The notes: a model not told the origin generated them from the letters alone. A DNA stretch of 64,000 nucleotides from Opisthorchis felineus (GCA_004794785.1 SJOL01007501.1:325904-389903), one strand, 5' to 3'; numbered from the stretch's first letter, positions 41,271 through 51,118 are shown. Numbers and translations are program-made.

Positions 41271-41952
41271 ATCTTTCTATAATCAAACGTTATTGCAAAA
41301 TCTACATTCGGTTTTGAAATACATGAGTCACCGATTAGGGATACGATTTAATGCACAGTCCTGGATGCACGACATTGACTCTACCCATACCGTACGGCTA
41401 TTGGTCAATGGATCAAATTCATCTATCTGTGGCAGTCATAATACCCTTCGGCGGTAATAAAATGAAGAACGAACTTCCTTCGCTCCTAGAGAAATCAGAA
41501 TAATCTCGGAATCTGGATGTTTATACCCCAATTTATGGGTTTTATCATCTCAATCCTGTCGCGAAAAGCCCAAATGAAGCATGCCAATTATGTTGTTAAT
41601 TACGCTACTTACAAACCATCAGTAACTAAGTGTTTCAAATGGTTTTCGAAGACCTACGCGATGCTTCCGCCTTACGGTCTACTCTGTGACTGAGTTGCGC
41701 CAGAATGGGTTCCACATTCTCACTGCTGAGTCTATAGAAATCGCGTTTTTGTCATTTATGCCAACTCTTAATCACTTTCTAGCGAGAAGTAACCAGAAGT
41801 CTGCTCATCTCAGTCATTTTCTTTAGGTAAGATCTTGCTTATGACGGGACATGGGAAGCAAACAAAGTTTTGCTACACTCGCTAACGTAAATTATCTTCC
41901 CACGCTGATGTCATGGGCTGACTCGATCCCTGATGTTTCTTCCCCTTTTCAG

Positions 41953-42334
41953 GCTGAGCGAAGTTCCAGCCCACTTTTTGGGTATGCCCAAAAACCAATC
42001 ACCATCAGACAAAACCTCGACCGCACCATCGTGCTCCACCCCTGACTGCACAGCAGACTGTTCGTCAGTTTCCTCTACTTCATCGTCTAGCTCAACCGCA
42101 AAGAGATTGCGCATCAAATTTGCCAACCGCCTGAACGCGCCAACCGATGCTATCGCTGCGCTTGCAGCTGGTGTGCGGACTAGTTTCATGACATCCTTCA
42201 AGACTTTGTCTGCTGTTAGTGAATCAAAGCTCACTTCATCTAATTTATTTACACACTCATCCACCTCTCCATTACCTACAAGATCCCCAAGCCCCTCTCC
42301 AGATCATAATTCGGCTGCCACTTCGAAGTTGTAG
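41953..42334 (+). CDS. Gene 1 exon D, terminal coding exon with stop
   Basis: A strong acceptor (pyrimidine-rich CCCCTTTTCAG ending at 41952) opens the exon. Its first base completes the split codon from exon C, and 126 codons and a TAG (42332-42334) follow. The peptide is dominated by serine, threonine, proline and alanine. An early cysteine-containing stretch (about residues 12-30) is followed by a serine run, a short basic helix-like segment (KRLRIKFANRLNAPTDAIAA) and a serine/proline-rich end with SPSPSP. This looks like a disordered, phosphorylatable C-terminus with one conserved-looking helix. On the opposite strand the same DNA also has a 117-codon open frame, but splice phase and the downstream polyadenylation hexamer favour the plus strand. 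Confidence 0.72.
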
Positions 42335-42805
42335 AGCACTGTAGAATATTTTGTAGATTAGATATATTTTTGTTTATTTCGACGCTTGCCTAGTCTGCCC
42401 ATCCCCCAGTATCTTCACACTTCTTTCGAACAGCCACATCGCGTAAACCATCACCACCACCATCCCACCAAATAATCAGATTTCCGGACATTTTCACATT
42501 CCCTTCTTTGTTGTTCATTGTTCTTCAATCTTGAAGATCGGACGGGATCAAGTTTGTTGCACAAACTTCCTTCTCAGAACTGCTCTTCGTACACCCTTCA
42601 TTCCAATCTGACGGTAGCACTCACAGCTATATGGCTCTTTCTGGGTGGAAAAGACAGCGATTTCTTCCCTCATTTGAATACCAATGCCCTGCCTAGTAAA
42701 GTCATTTCCTTCTCATGTTCGACACAAACTGATATCATTTTTTACAGAGTTTTGGTTTCATCACTGATGGAGTGTACATAGCTACCTTGGTGCGCGCATA
42801 ATAAA
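42335..42805 (+). other. Probable 3' untranslated region of gene 1
   Basis: After the TAG at 42334 the sequence turns T-rich and then C/T-rich. The first canonical AATAAA on this strand is at 42800-42805, giving a 3' UTR of about 470 nt. A variant AATAAT at about 42471 could be an earlier, weaker site. A 42518-42781 open stretch inside it has no splice signals and is not called as coding. Confidence 0.5.
42800..42805 (+). terminator. Candidate polyadenylation signal AATAAA of gene 1
   Basis: Canonical hexamer downstream of the gene 1 stop codon on the same strand. No transcript data are available, so this is by position only. Confidence 0.45.
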
Positions 42806-42843
42806 CCAAGATGACTTAGCAACCAGTCCAGCCTGTTTGAATC

Positions 42844-42889
42844 ATGTTTGAAACCACAGAAAGAACAAATAGTTGTGGATATGCTAGAA
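42844..42889 (+). CDS. Candidate first exon of a possible gene 2
   Basis: An ATG (42844) preceded two codons upstream by an in-frame stop opens 15 codons and one extra base, ending at GAA|GTACGT (42889/42890), a fair donor. The one-base remainder fits the two-base start of the exon at 44891. The peptide is polar and has no signal peptide. The evidence is only the ATG, donor and phase match, so this may be chance. A secreted micro-exon-gene product would need a signal peptide, which this exon does not supply. Confidence 0.25.
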
Positions 42890-44344
42890 GTACGTTAATC
42901 TACCCCTTACCTTTTGCGTTTTTTACAGGGTGGTGGACAAATCATTGTGTCGAGGGCTATTTTGAACTTATTATCTATTTAATAGCTGAAATTCACACGG
43001 ACTTTCATGTCCTTTTGTTCTTCCGCGCATCAACTACATAGACTGGATTCTCGCCGCTCATTGGGAACCGCTTTAAAGTGTATATGGAGATGTTGTTGGC
43101 AGTTAGGCAAGCATCGTTTGGCAATTACCCCCTCAGATAGCAACACATCCAGAGCACATGTCCCTCCTTTCAACTCGTCGGCCTGTTACGTGTCTCACAG
43201 CTCTTGTCTAATTTGAAGACAAGGGCATCACTGTGACTGTGTCTCAACTAATCGCCTAAATCAAGAGCTGCATAACTTAGTGTTTCCATATCACCGAACA
43301 GTCGGTCTCCATCCCAGATATGATGGAATGGTGATTTAGTCACCTGGATGTGACGCAAGTCGTCCCGAATGCCGCACGACTATATTTAAGCTACAATAAG
43401 TGTCCCGATCTATCTCTTCATACCCATTTTCGACGCATCATTTCGGCCATTATTTGGTTGCTTCAGATCCGTCGTCTTTTTGTGGAAGACGACTTTTCTG
43501 TCGAGATCTCTGTGCCAGTCTCCGTTAGCTACCTACATACCTCTTTATAAAGTCATTTGGTTCTCTAGGTATACAGTTATCTTCGCTGTTGAAATCGATG
43601 GTCAAATTGATCTTCTGGTGATTCTATCGTCCAAACGCGGGCTCAAACTCTGAACCGTGTACTTTCGCTTTTCATCCCAGCTGGTGCCATAAAATCATCT
43701 CAAGATATACGAGGGGAACTGCAAGTTTAAAAAACGTTTTTTTCGTTTTTCGTGCCCGATTTCACATCTCACTGGGGCTATTTAAACAACAACCAAAAGT
43801 TTGCGCATCATCTGCCCCGAGTGCACAAATACATGCAAACGCTTTGGGCTCTTTGCGTTCCTGTATCTATATCACTGATTATTTCGCCGCTGATGGGGCC
43901 ACTCAAGGACACCGAAAAGCTGACCACTAAAGATTTCATCCAAAAAGTGTTATTTCGCAAACAACTCAGCATTTATTTTCTTAGTGAATTTGAAAGAACC
44001 TGTCTCAAGACCGACAGATTTTTATCGTCCTAAATGAAACAGCTGTGATGACAAGAAGACAGTATAAGTCAGGCTCATCATCGTGAAAACAGAGAGCGTC
44101 TACCCTACCAAATGAGACAAAACATCAGCGACTTAATTCACCTTCTCGTCCTAACGACACTTGGAGACAGAAACAATCGAGAGATTTGGTGTGCACTAAA
44201 ACTGCTAAATGGTAACAGGTTGATATGTATCCTTGGCTTTGATAAACTTAGCTGTGAGCTCCGCCATACCCTTCAGGATAGCTGTCTCTCAAGCTCCTTG
44301 TGACTGCTGAGTGTTGTTGCTCACACTGAGGTGTGTAAACAATC

Positions 44345-44535
44345 GTCCAGCTGTAACACCCTTTCAGTGCCTAGCTGCCATGCCACCCGAAGGAAGCACG
44401 AGTGCTGGGATACTGCCGGGTTGCCCAAGCCTAGACAGGGGAAGTCGGGAGGCAGAGTTCGAGTTCGAACCACAGACCTTCCAGTCAGTAACGTTGTGCT
44501 CTAACCATTGAGCCAGCTCGCCCCCTGAGATATGT
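44345..44535 (-). mobile_element. SINE family 1 (tRNA-headed), minus strand copy 1
   Basis: On the minus strand the element starts with a clear pol III promoter: GGCGAGCTGGCTCAATGGTT (A-box, 44507-44532) and GTCTGTGGTTCGAACTC (B-box, about 44460-44475). The middle follows, with CCTGTCTAGGCTTGGGCAAC, then CGGCAGTATCCCAGCACTCG, TGCTTCCTTCGGGTGGCATG, and a GAAAGGGTGTTACAGCTGG end. An accidental open frame through it encodes a peptide with [12 protein letters not shown], which I recall from predicted fluke proteins. It lies just left of the exon at 44891. The tRNA-like head has no matching acceptor stem and is not a tRNA gene. Confidence 0.75.
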
Positions 44536-44890
44536 AAATTGATGCAACTAGCAAAGTTTAAGGCGGATGGCCACGAATCTCTACCCCTGGTTGTACTGAA
44601 GAACTGAGGCAAGAAGTTCTCATCTCTCCTAGCCAATCTGCTTAATTTGTGCTGGAAGCCAAGCAGCATAGCAACGTTTTCAAAGCCTCAAGAAATGCTG
44701 ACCGATCGCTTTGTTCTCTGTACGTCCCAATTTTTTTCAAAGATTATGCCTAAAAACTGACCACACACTACTTGAGTTCCCATATAAGCTAGTGTTATTA
44801 CTGATGTTACTATGATACTATGCTAATATTAGTAAAAAACACCTGATTGTGTACTGTTCGTTGTGCTTGGAAATTCTTGGCATTTGACAG

Positions 44891-44997
44891 GAAAGAACCA
44901 AAAGTTTGATTACTATTTTTTGGGTCATTATAATGCGTCGTACGATCAACAGAATCTCCTGCAACTTCCTTCTGACAGCGGCGTCGGCGAAACCCAG
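44891..44997 (+). CDS. Candidate coding exon of possible gene 2
   Basis: Acceptor TTTGACAG ending at 44890 and a near-consensus donor CCCAG|GTAAGT at 44997/44998 frame 107 nt that are open in one frame: two bases, then 35 codons, ending in phase 0. The peptide is polar and aromatic (KNQKFDYYFLGHYNASYDQQ, then a LLQLPSDSGVGETQ end) with one possible N-glycosylation site (NAS). It has the strongest splice signals of the candidate gene 2 exons. The family is not recognised. Confidence 0.5.
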
Positions 44998-45743
44998 GTA
45001 AGTGTTGTTTGTGATCATATGCGATTTATATCCAAAGGTCATGAGAAGAAGTTAGGAAATTACACTGATTTAGAGCAACCAAATGTTGGCCCTGACATTT
45101 CACAATCCTCGTGGAGAACCTGCTGACTACCAACATTGTAAGACTTGAATGGGAAAGTGTTACACATTTGACAGGCTTTGGTTACTACTGAAAAGCATAC
45201 TCCACTGTATTTTTGTTATAACTGGAACTTATTAGACGAGTAATCGTGCGTCCGAATGCTTTGCCACTGTACTACACTGCATTAAATGGGGAAAATCTGT
45301 CAACAAAACAGACAGGCAACTTGTCCTGTCCGGCTGCATTTGGCTGATAAGTCTCAACCAGGGACTTTTCGGGGACCAAATGTATCCTGCTTAACAATGG
45401 TCAGTGACTGCTCCACCAGTAAAATCAATTTATAGTACGCATAGCACTCTTTCAGTTAACTCAGATATCTATAATTGATCCGCAATGTTCCCGGGAAGCG
45501 ATCGAACTAATCAGATTAATGTCAGGGAATTCTCCTGTTATTAGTGCAACAGCATGATTTTTCAGTAGAGAACAGACAGCGCTTGAAAATTTTTAGAACC
45601 GATTGAGAGTCATTATTTCGGCAGGGCTCGGTACCGATTGTTTATTCAGTCCTTCCAAAACAGACAACACTGTTCGCACTTCGTTGGATCTCCAGATATA
45701 TTCAATCCTAATTTGTTTACTATCGGAGTGGCTCTGCTGCATG

Positions 45744-45764
45744 GTTGATCGTTGTGTGTGTGTG
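45744..45764. repeat. Short GT dinucleotide run
   Basis: A run of about eight GT units. It is small and may be polymorphic. Confidence 0.6.
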
Positions 45765-45867
45765 TGAAGTTGCCAATTGTTTTCAACTTCAACGGAAACA
45801 AACGAACTTGTTCCTCTGCAGTGAAGACTTCTATCTGTTGGCTAGAGTCTGACCTCTGCACTCAGGA

Positions 45868-46205
45868 AGAGTCTTCAGAAACCTTGTGAGTAGTGTATCA
45901 CGTCTGTAGAATGCATTGCGATATCGTTCCAACTGAAACTTGAGGCTGCTTGGTGCAGCACAGTCAGTTGCTTAAGAACATGATAAACGAGAGATTCAGC
46001 TGGGTTCCAGGTGAGTCACCCATCAAAAACAAATCGTATAAGTTGAATTTCGTGCAACTTGGGTTCAAGTGGAACATAAGGTTGGCGGAAACAGGTGAAC
46101 TGCGCCTACCTGATGAGCCTTAAGATAGGTGAGTCGGTCGTGGGCTGTCGAAGAGTTTTCAGCAAACTTATGAGTAGTTTGCGTACAAGTTTTAGACGAA
46201 TTCAA
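45868..46205 (+). mobile_element. Hammerhead repeat with two arms in tandem (copy 3)
   Basis: The arm (GAAGAGTCTTCAGAAACCTT, then GTGAGTAGTG) starts near 45868. It is followed by the body (ATTGCGATATCGTTCCAACT, GGTGCAGCACAGTCAGTTGC, AACGAGAGATTCAGCTGGGT, CCAGGTGAGTCACCCATCAA), a spacer (AACTTGGGTTCAAGTGGAAC, GGTTGGCGGAAACAGGTG), the hammerhead core at 46105-46144, and then a second arm (CTGTCGAAGAGTTTTCAGCA, ACTTATGAGTAGT) at about 46146. Arm to arm is about 280 bp, so one full unit plus the start of the next is present head-to-tail. This copy best defines the order spacer, ribozyme, arm, body. Confidence 0.7.
46105..46144 (+). ncRNA. Degenerate hammerhead ribozyme motif (copy 3)
   Basis: The element reads CCTAC, then CTGATGA (46110-46116, core intact), a short stem II (GCCT...AGGT), GAGTC in place of GAAAC, then GGTC and GTGGG. 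CCTAC can pair with GTGGG (one G-T wobble) as stem I, giving the order of a type I hammerhead with a very short stem III and a cleavage site after GGTC. Because the GAAA box is mutated, activity is doubtful. Confidence 0.6.
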
Positions 46206-46264
46206 CACCAGCTTCATTTTCTTCCGCACCTAAGCTGCACGGAGACTGGAAGGGTTTCTTCAGT

Positions 46265-46450
46265 GAATAATGACAAATAATAATAGTGGTTCAGCTGCAG
46301 CACCCTTTCGGTGCCAAGCTATCATACGACCCCAAGGAAGCACGAGGGTCTGCATACTGCCAGGTTGCACAAGCCTAGACAGGAAGAGTTGGGATGCACA
46401 GGTAGGGTCCGAATCGTGGACCTGCCGGACCTTCTTCAATGAATGCAATC
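46265..46450 (-). mobile_element. SINE family 1, minus strand copy 2
   Basis: On the minus strand: GTCCACGATTCGGACCCTAC (decayed B-box region), CCTGTCTAGGCTTGTGCAAC, CTGGCAGTATGCAGACCCTC, GTGCTTCCTTGGGGTCGTAT, GCACCGAAAGGGTGCTGCAG, then a tail of ATT units (TATTATTATTTGTCATTATT, 46264-46283). The tail and block order match copy 1 and the plus-strand copy at 57545. The head is truncated or too decayed to read. Confidence 0.65.
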
Positions 46451-46799
46451 TGTCTGTAGTAGAAAACTACGCGTACAGAGGGTTAACTCATTCAAGAGGG
46501 TGATTCCAAAAGAAGACATTCAATGAAAGATAAAACTTCATCCAGTTGACAGCTGTTTCGTTTGCTATTGATGGAGGAAGGTAAGGAGAGATTCAAGTCC
46601 CCACGCTTGGTTTGTGACAGCTCAGACATCTGGAAGAGTAGTCTATCAATCTGGTTTGAAGGCAAACGGCAGTTACACACACGGCGGAGTTGAATAGCTG
46701 CATGGTTTTAGTCAAAGATAAAAGACGCATAGTAATAGATATTAACAGGATGCGACACATTTCCAGCGCATAGTTACTATGCAACTCCAAAAGAGCCGA

Positions 46800-46910
46800 A
46801 GAGTTGAGGTACTACGAGGCTTCCTAAGCCTAGGCGACAGCAGCAGTAGAGAATCCCGGCTAAGATTCGAACGACGAATTTCCCAATCCGTGCTATCGTA
46901 GGCTCAATTT
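46800..46910 (-). repeat. tRNA-like SINE fragment of another family
   Basis: On the minus strand: TTGAGCCTACGATAGCACGG, then TTCGTCGTTCGAATCTTAGC, which has a B-box-like GTTCGAATC, then GGGATTCTCTACTGCTGCTG, and a CGCCTAGGCTTAGG block near the 3' end. It differs from families 1 and 2. It is not a tRNA gene because no cloverleaf can be drawn. Confidence 0.4.
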
Positions 46911-47026
46911 TCGTAATTCCAATAAACTTGTGCCCTTATTCAATGGGATACCGCATCTGGAAAAGTCACAAACATTTGAAGTATCCTGATCGTAATGCCA
47001 CAATATTTAAACCTTTGCTTTTTCAG

Positions 47027-47059
47027 GCAGGCGAACAGCGTCATGGGGATTATAATGAG
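47027..47059 (+). CDS. Candidate 33-bp micro-exon of possible gene 2
   Basis: A good acceptor (CTTTGCTTTTTCAG, ending 47026) and a good donor (GAG|GTGAGT) enclose exactly 33 nt, open in phase 0 at both ends and encoding AGEQRHGDYNE. It fits the phase-0 end of the exon at 44997. Small symmetric exons like this are typical of fluke micro-exon genes, but a chance pair of splice-like sites cannot be excluded. Confidence 0.4.
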
Positions 47060-48114
47060 GTGAGTGTATGAAGATAATCATACACATGAGTTATAGTAGC
47101 CAGTACGGACTTTGGTGGCATCTGAAATAATCTGAAATTAAGCACAGGCAGAAAGATTGCCGTGCATCGGGCTGTTGTGCTGCCTTCACTCTCACTGTGT
47201 AGGCAGACCTGGACGCTACACAGGTAACATGTTCGATTTCCTGGCCGATTTCAGTTGCCTAGTCTGCACAGAGTCCTTCGGAATGATGGAATCTCGAACA
47301 CCAAAATCCCTCGAAGAGGTGCAGAATCAGTGCCACCGAATCTTGCTGCCCAAAACAACTAGTCTAGTGCTTGACAGAATTCCATGATCTATCCACTAAT
47401 AAGTAAGAAGCTATTCATCACGTGACGCGCCAAAGTACCGGAAAACATGCGGGGTATTTACTAGGGGCTGAATTCCTCCAGTGTAACCACTACTATGTAG
47501 ACCTACACAAAATTCAGACTCATACACCTCGGGAAGATCAGCAGTGTAGGTCGCCGGCGTACTCACCGGTACCCTGATAAACGTAACATTCTGGAACCCA
47601 GGTAAGTTTGTTCCACTTTCAAATGACTACACACCCGATACTGTCATCCACAGGATGACAACATCATTAATGGAATAACGCCAGGTTAAATTTTCGATCC
47701 TATGAAGGCGGTCTGCTAGTGGGCTTCGCCTGTAACACACACATGGCGCTGCGGTGATATGGTATTACGCTGAAACCTAAATGACCTGACTTATAACGCC
47801 GGTACCTTGATGCCACTCCGGGAGCTGGTGCCGGTGGCCATTGTTATGTCACCATGAGTGGGCTGGCTAATGGCTTGTGACGGACCTCTACAAGTTCTCC
47901 CACCGATTTTATCCTCCCGGAATTACATGGGTCCCAGGAACTTGACGAGGTACCAGCGCGTATCTTATGTGGCTTCTCACTTTGCACAGACCTCCACTGG
48001 TTTGACCAGTGTTGACCAGCAAATACGGCTTGGTGCTAGCCATTGATTGAATGCCAAGAACCGCGGAACAATGAAGAAATACGTATAGATTTTGACAAAT
48101 ACACTCATCTGCAT

Positions 48115-48265
48115 ATTAGCTTGGGTTCAAGTAGAACATAAGGTTGGCGGAAACTCGAGGACTACGCCTACTTGATGAGCCCCAAGAAGGGCAGAACCGA
48201 TCGTGGGTTGTCGAACAGTCTTCAGCAACCTCGTGAGTAGTTTCCTTCCATGAAAATACGTATAG
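48115..48265 (+). mobile_element. Hammerhead repeat, spacer-ribozyme-arm part (copy 4)
   Basis: Spacer AGCTTGGGTTCAAGTAGAAC, then GGTTGGCGGAAACTCGAGGA, the ribozyme at 48167-48207, and the arm TTGTCGAACAGTCTTCAGCA, then ACCTCGTGAGTAGTTTCCTT. This matches the same stretch of copy 3. The body is missing or too decayed after about 48265. Confidence 0.7.
48167..48207 (+). ncRNA. Hammerhead ribozyme motif (copy 4)
   Basis: CCTAC (48167-48171) is followed by TTGATGA in place of CTGATGA, stem II GCCC/GGGC with a CAAGAA loop, then AGAAC in place of GAAAC, a very short stem III, and GATC before GTGGG (48203-48207). Stem I would be CCTAC with GTGGG. Stem II is intact, but the catalytic core carries changes, so cleavage is uncertain. 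Confidence 0.6.
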
Positions 48266-48559
48266 ATTTGCTTGCAAACTCGGCACACTAAAACGCGGAA
48301 CATCGGTATTAGAATATAAAAACTGTTTGTATTTGATAAAGAAATAGTCAGTTATCCAATGAACTTGATTTTCTTTTATTGATATTATTATCCACATATT
48401 ATATCGCTTACTCCTCCCAGGGTTTGCCATTTAGTCGCATTCGATCTTTGCGCATCTTAAGTTGGACGGAGGAAGAGATATCTAAAAATATTCCGTGGCC
48501 TTAAAAGTGACCTGCGCACAACGAATGTGTTGTTAATACGCGACTTCGTGATGCGGTTT

Positions 48560-48765
48560 TCGTGACTGAAGAAAGAGTGGCGCTTTTTCCCTATCTAAGT
48601 GAGATCTGATCAGACCGCGGTTCATCCAAACGGTTAAGTGTTCAAGCACTGTCCGGAAGGTCGCGGGTAAGAAATTCTGATTTTCATGAGGGGCACACTG
48701 CTGACGATTCCCAAGAGGGACGAAACAGTTGTACAGTGCTCGCGACTTTTCAGAATGGATCGGCT
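48560..48765 (+). mobile_element. SINE family 2, plus strand copy
   Basis: Head: TCATCCAAACGGTTAAGTGT (A-box region), TCAAGCACTGTCCGGAAGGT, CGCGGGTAAGAAATTCTGAT (decayed B-box). Middle: TGCTGACGATTCCCAAGAGG, then GACGAAACAGTTGTACAGTG. The block order agrees with the copy at 16855-17050 and, reversed, with those at 16540-16700 and 56600-56765. Confidence 0.6.
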
Positions 48766-48892
48766 TTACTGGCAGGACAAAATCTCCACTTAAAATCAGA
48801 TTAGCGTGTGCACACTGATCATTGCTGTTGTTTTGAGGTTGTTGATCTGTGCCATTTGTTACTATGTGGCAGACACGTGTTCTTTCCTTCAG

Positions 48893-48916
48893 GCTAATAC
48901 ATTGAAGGCTACAAAG
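48893..48916 (+). CDS. Candidate 24-bp micro-exon of possible gene 2
   Basis: Acceptor TTCTTTCCTTCAG ending at 48892 is strong; donor AAAG|GTGGGA is weak. The 24 nt are open in phase 0 at both ends (ANTLKATK). At this length, openness means little; it is listed because its length is a multiple of three and its phase matches its neighbours. Confidence 0.2.
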
Positions 48917-49471
48917 GTGGGATCCCTATTCGGTTATGTTTGTTTTTAATCGTACCACCATATCCCTGCTGCGGATGGTTTCAAATGTATTCCAGTGAAT
49001 GTGAACATGATGAGCGTCTTCACTTACCACCACTTCATGAAATATAACGAAGAGCACCCCAACTTCAATGTCAATGACAACCAAGATCTGCAATCCTTAC
49101 ACAAGAATGCGATCCTGGTAAAAAAGCAAAGCATTTCTAAGTATATTACAACTGAAAACTCATCGTAAAAGATGTTTCTGAACCTAGTACATGGAAATCT
49201 CATTCCTCGGGTCAGTCTCAGTCTCAGTCTAAATTACTTTATGTCGTATCGCAATCAACTGATGGTCATAGAAACTCACTTCCCTATTTAACTGATTCGT
49301 TTCCTCGCTGTTGGTCCTTTTGCGTGCATATTTCTCCCTACTTACAATTTGTCAGTAGTTACATTATAATCGCATTTGTAAAATTCACAAGCATATTGCC
49401 AACACCTGCCTTAGAACCATTATTTCAAAAGAAATTGGGACCTCACTGAACTGGAGTTACGCTCTCATTAG

Positions 49472-49543
49472 AGTTCCCTGGGAGCGCCTGGCATTGGCCG
49501 CGACTTCGTTGACATGCAAGCCAACTGGATTGGTGTGCACGAG
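49472..49543 (+). CDS. Candidate 72-bp exon of possible gene 2
   Basis: Acceptor TACGCTCTCATTAG ending at 49471 and donor GAG|GTATTC at 49543/49544 enclose 72 nt open in phase 0 at both ends. The 24-residue peptide (start SSLGAPGIGRDFVDMQANWI) is polar with several glycines. Phase suits the other phase-0 exons. No terminal exon was identified with confidence. Confidence 0.35.
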
Positions 49544-51118
49544 GTATTCAGCTACTTAATCGCACCGATCTAACGCGATGATTTCCAGCATGGACTAACG
49601 CAGTAGTGACAACACGATCCCCAATAGTAGTAAATCTCGACAGGTAGAATACGCGCACAGTCTACAAGCTCTTACTGGTGTATAACTCAAGTCCTCTTCA
49701 CTTCCCAGTTGACGTGGACTTACAATAATGTTCTTGAAAAGACATGATTAAGGTGCTTCAAACAAGAACGATGTAGGTACAGATTTCACAAGTGTGACAA
49801 CTACTCACCTAAAAATCGATCTTTGGAATTCCTTCCGGTCTTGATCACAGAAGTGAAGATGTGCGCGGAGGCTAGTGTTCGGGATTTACAGGAAATTTTG
49901 GGGAATTTATCGGTAATAGGGATGATGAAGGGGAAAGATGAAAACTTGAGTTGAATGCAACCTGTTGGTCTTGGTTGCATGTCTCAAGTAAATGATTATC
50001 CCTTATTAAATGTGGACTGTTCCTGATTGTTTGGTTTATTAAGGTTCCGGTTCTGGAAAGCTGATAACCGGACTCTAGAATAGAAACAGGATTTAGTGTC
50101 AGTAGATATACACCAGACAGGAACTGATGTCTACTGTTATAAAACCCTCCCTAAGAGCAGGGCTGCATTAGGACTTTTTTAGGCAGGATGACCCCATGAA
50201 ACATGTAAACGGTAGAGTTTTCAAGATTTTAAGAAGCCTTCTCTGCCAGTCACAAACTAATATACCATTCCTTTCGTGATAATCTAACTCAAGGATGGGT
50301 TAAGTAGTCCTCATTCGTACGGTCATTCTTTTACCCTTGAAATCCCTATTGGGATAAGAGTGAGATAATATCTGCCAAACAGTACAGTTTACATCCACTT
50401 CCTGGTAGAACGGACTTTCCAACTGTTCAAGTGTACTTGTCAATGTCCATTATCCTGTGAGTGATAGTTTTGTGCAAACTAACCCTTATCTGAAGACTAG
50501 TCATCTAGTTTGTTTCTGCTTTTTTTGGTTTCAAAATTCGTGCACTGCTTCTCGTAGAAACGAGGATTTATCCAATAGTAAGCATCGGTGGAATGTTTAC
50601 TTTTTAAGCTGAACACCGCTAATGATAGGTCATCATTTTTTCGACCCAATCCACCGTCCCTCTAGTTAGGCTTAGTATCAAGACACCGAGACACGTCGGA
50701 CTGCCTTCCAAATTATCTGGGTTACTAGCATCCTTTCTGAAGCAAGGCGGCGGATGTGAATTCTTAGGAAATACCCGGGTTTGTCTTGCCTGCAAAAGAT
50801 AAGGGTTCTTACTCACTTGGTAAGTAACTTTGGAGGGCGTCCTGGTAATCTTGGACTTCAGTGGATGGGTTAGGACATCTTGGGAAAGTACATTGGATGC
50901 TCTGGCATGTTTTTTGAGCTCCCTATGCCTTCAAGGCAGGATACTTTGACAGAGGGTTATAAAAGTTCAAGGATGGCAAACATATTGCGATTTGAGCGCC
51001 ATTGGGATTTTACTTCATGTCCAAGAACGCAACCTGGTGATAGCCAGCTAGTCACATACATCACATACATACACACACGGCAACGAAGCATCGGTGTTGA
51101 ACACTGATGTCATGCCGT
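49544..51118. other. Intergenic or intronic, nothing recognised
   Basis: No exon, repeat or RNA motif that I can name was seen between the last candidate exon of gene 2 and the microsatellite. Confidence 0.5.

Larger units (their letters stand above)
25433..41952 (+). other. Large intron of gene 1 between exons C and D
   Basis: This intron of about 16.5 kb starts GTGAGT and ends CCCCTTTTCAG. It carries a short ATC/GTC trinucleotide run (26391-26419), an inverted SINE family 2 tail pair (36055-36160), a tRNA-like SINE head fragment (about 36985-37035) and three pieces of a 287-bp repeat (39570-39956 and 41083-41270). No further exon with convincing signals was found. Long stretches such as 28000-35000 show nothing I can name. 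Confidence 0.55.

Noticed and set aside
41911..42264. 117-codon open frame on the minus strand opposite exon D
   Set aside because: It is an acidic, superficially protein-like peptide, but it is the complement of serine-rich codons. Plus-strand splice phase, acceptor quality, stop codon and downstream AATAAA all favour exon D.
44450..44535. Possible tRNA gene on the minus strand (A-box and B-box present)
   Set aside because: No acceptor stem or complete cloverleaf can be drawn, and the sequence continues into the body of SINE family 1, so it is a SINE head.
47275..47387. Possible exon with MESRTPKSLEEVQNQCHRIL
   Set aside because: The acceptor-like CTGCACAG gives a phase that does not fit the exon at 47027-47059, and no donor is needed because it runs to a stop. 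Insufficient evidence.
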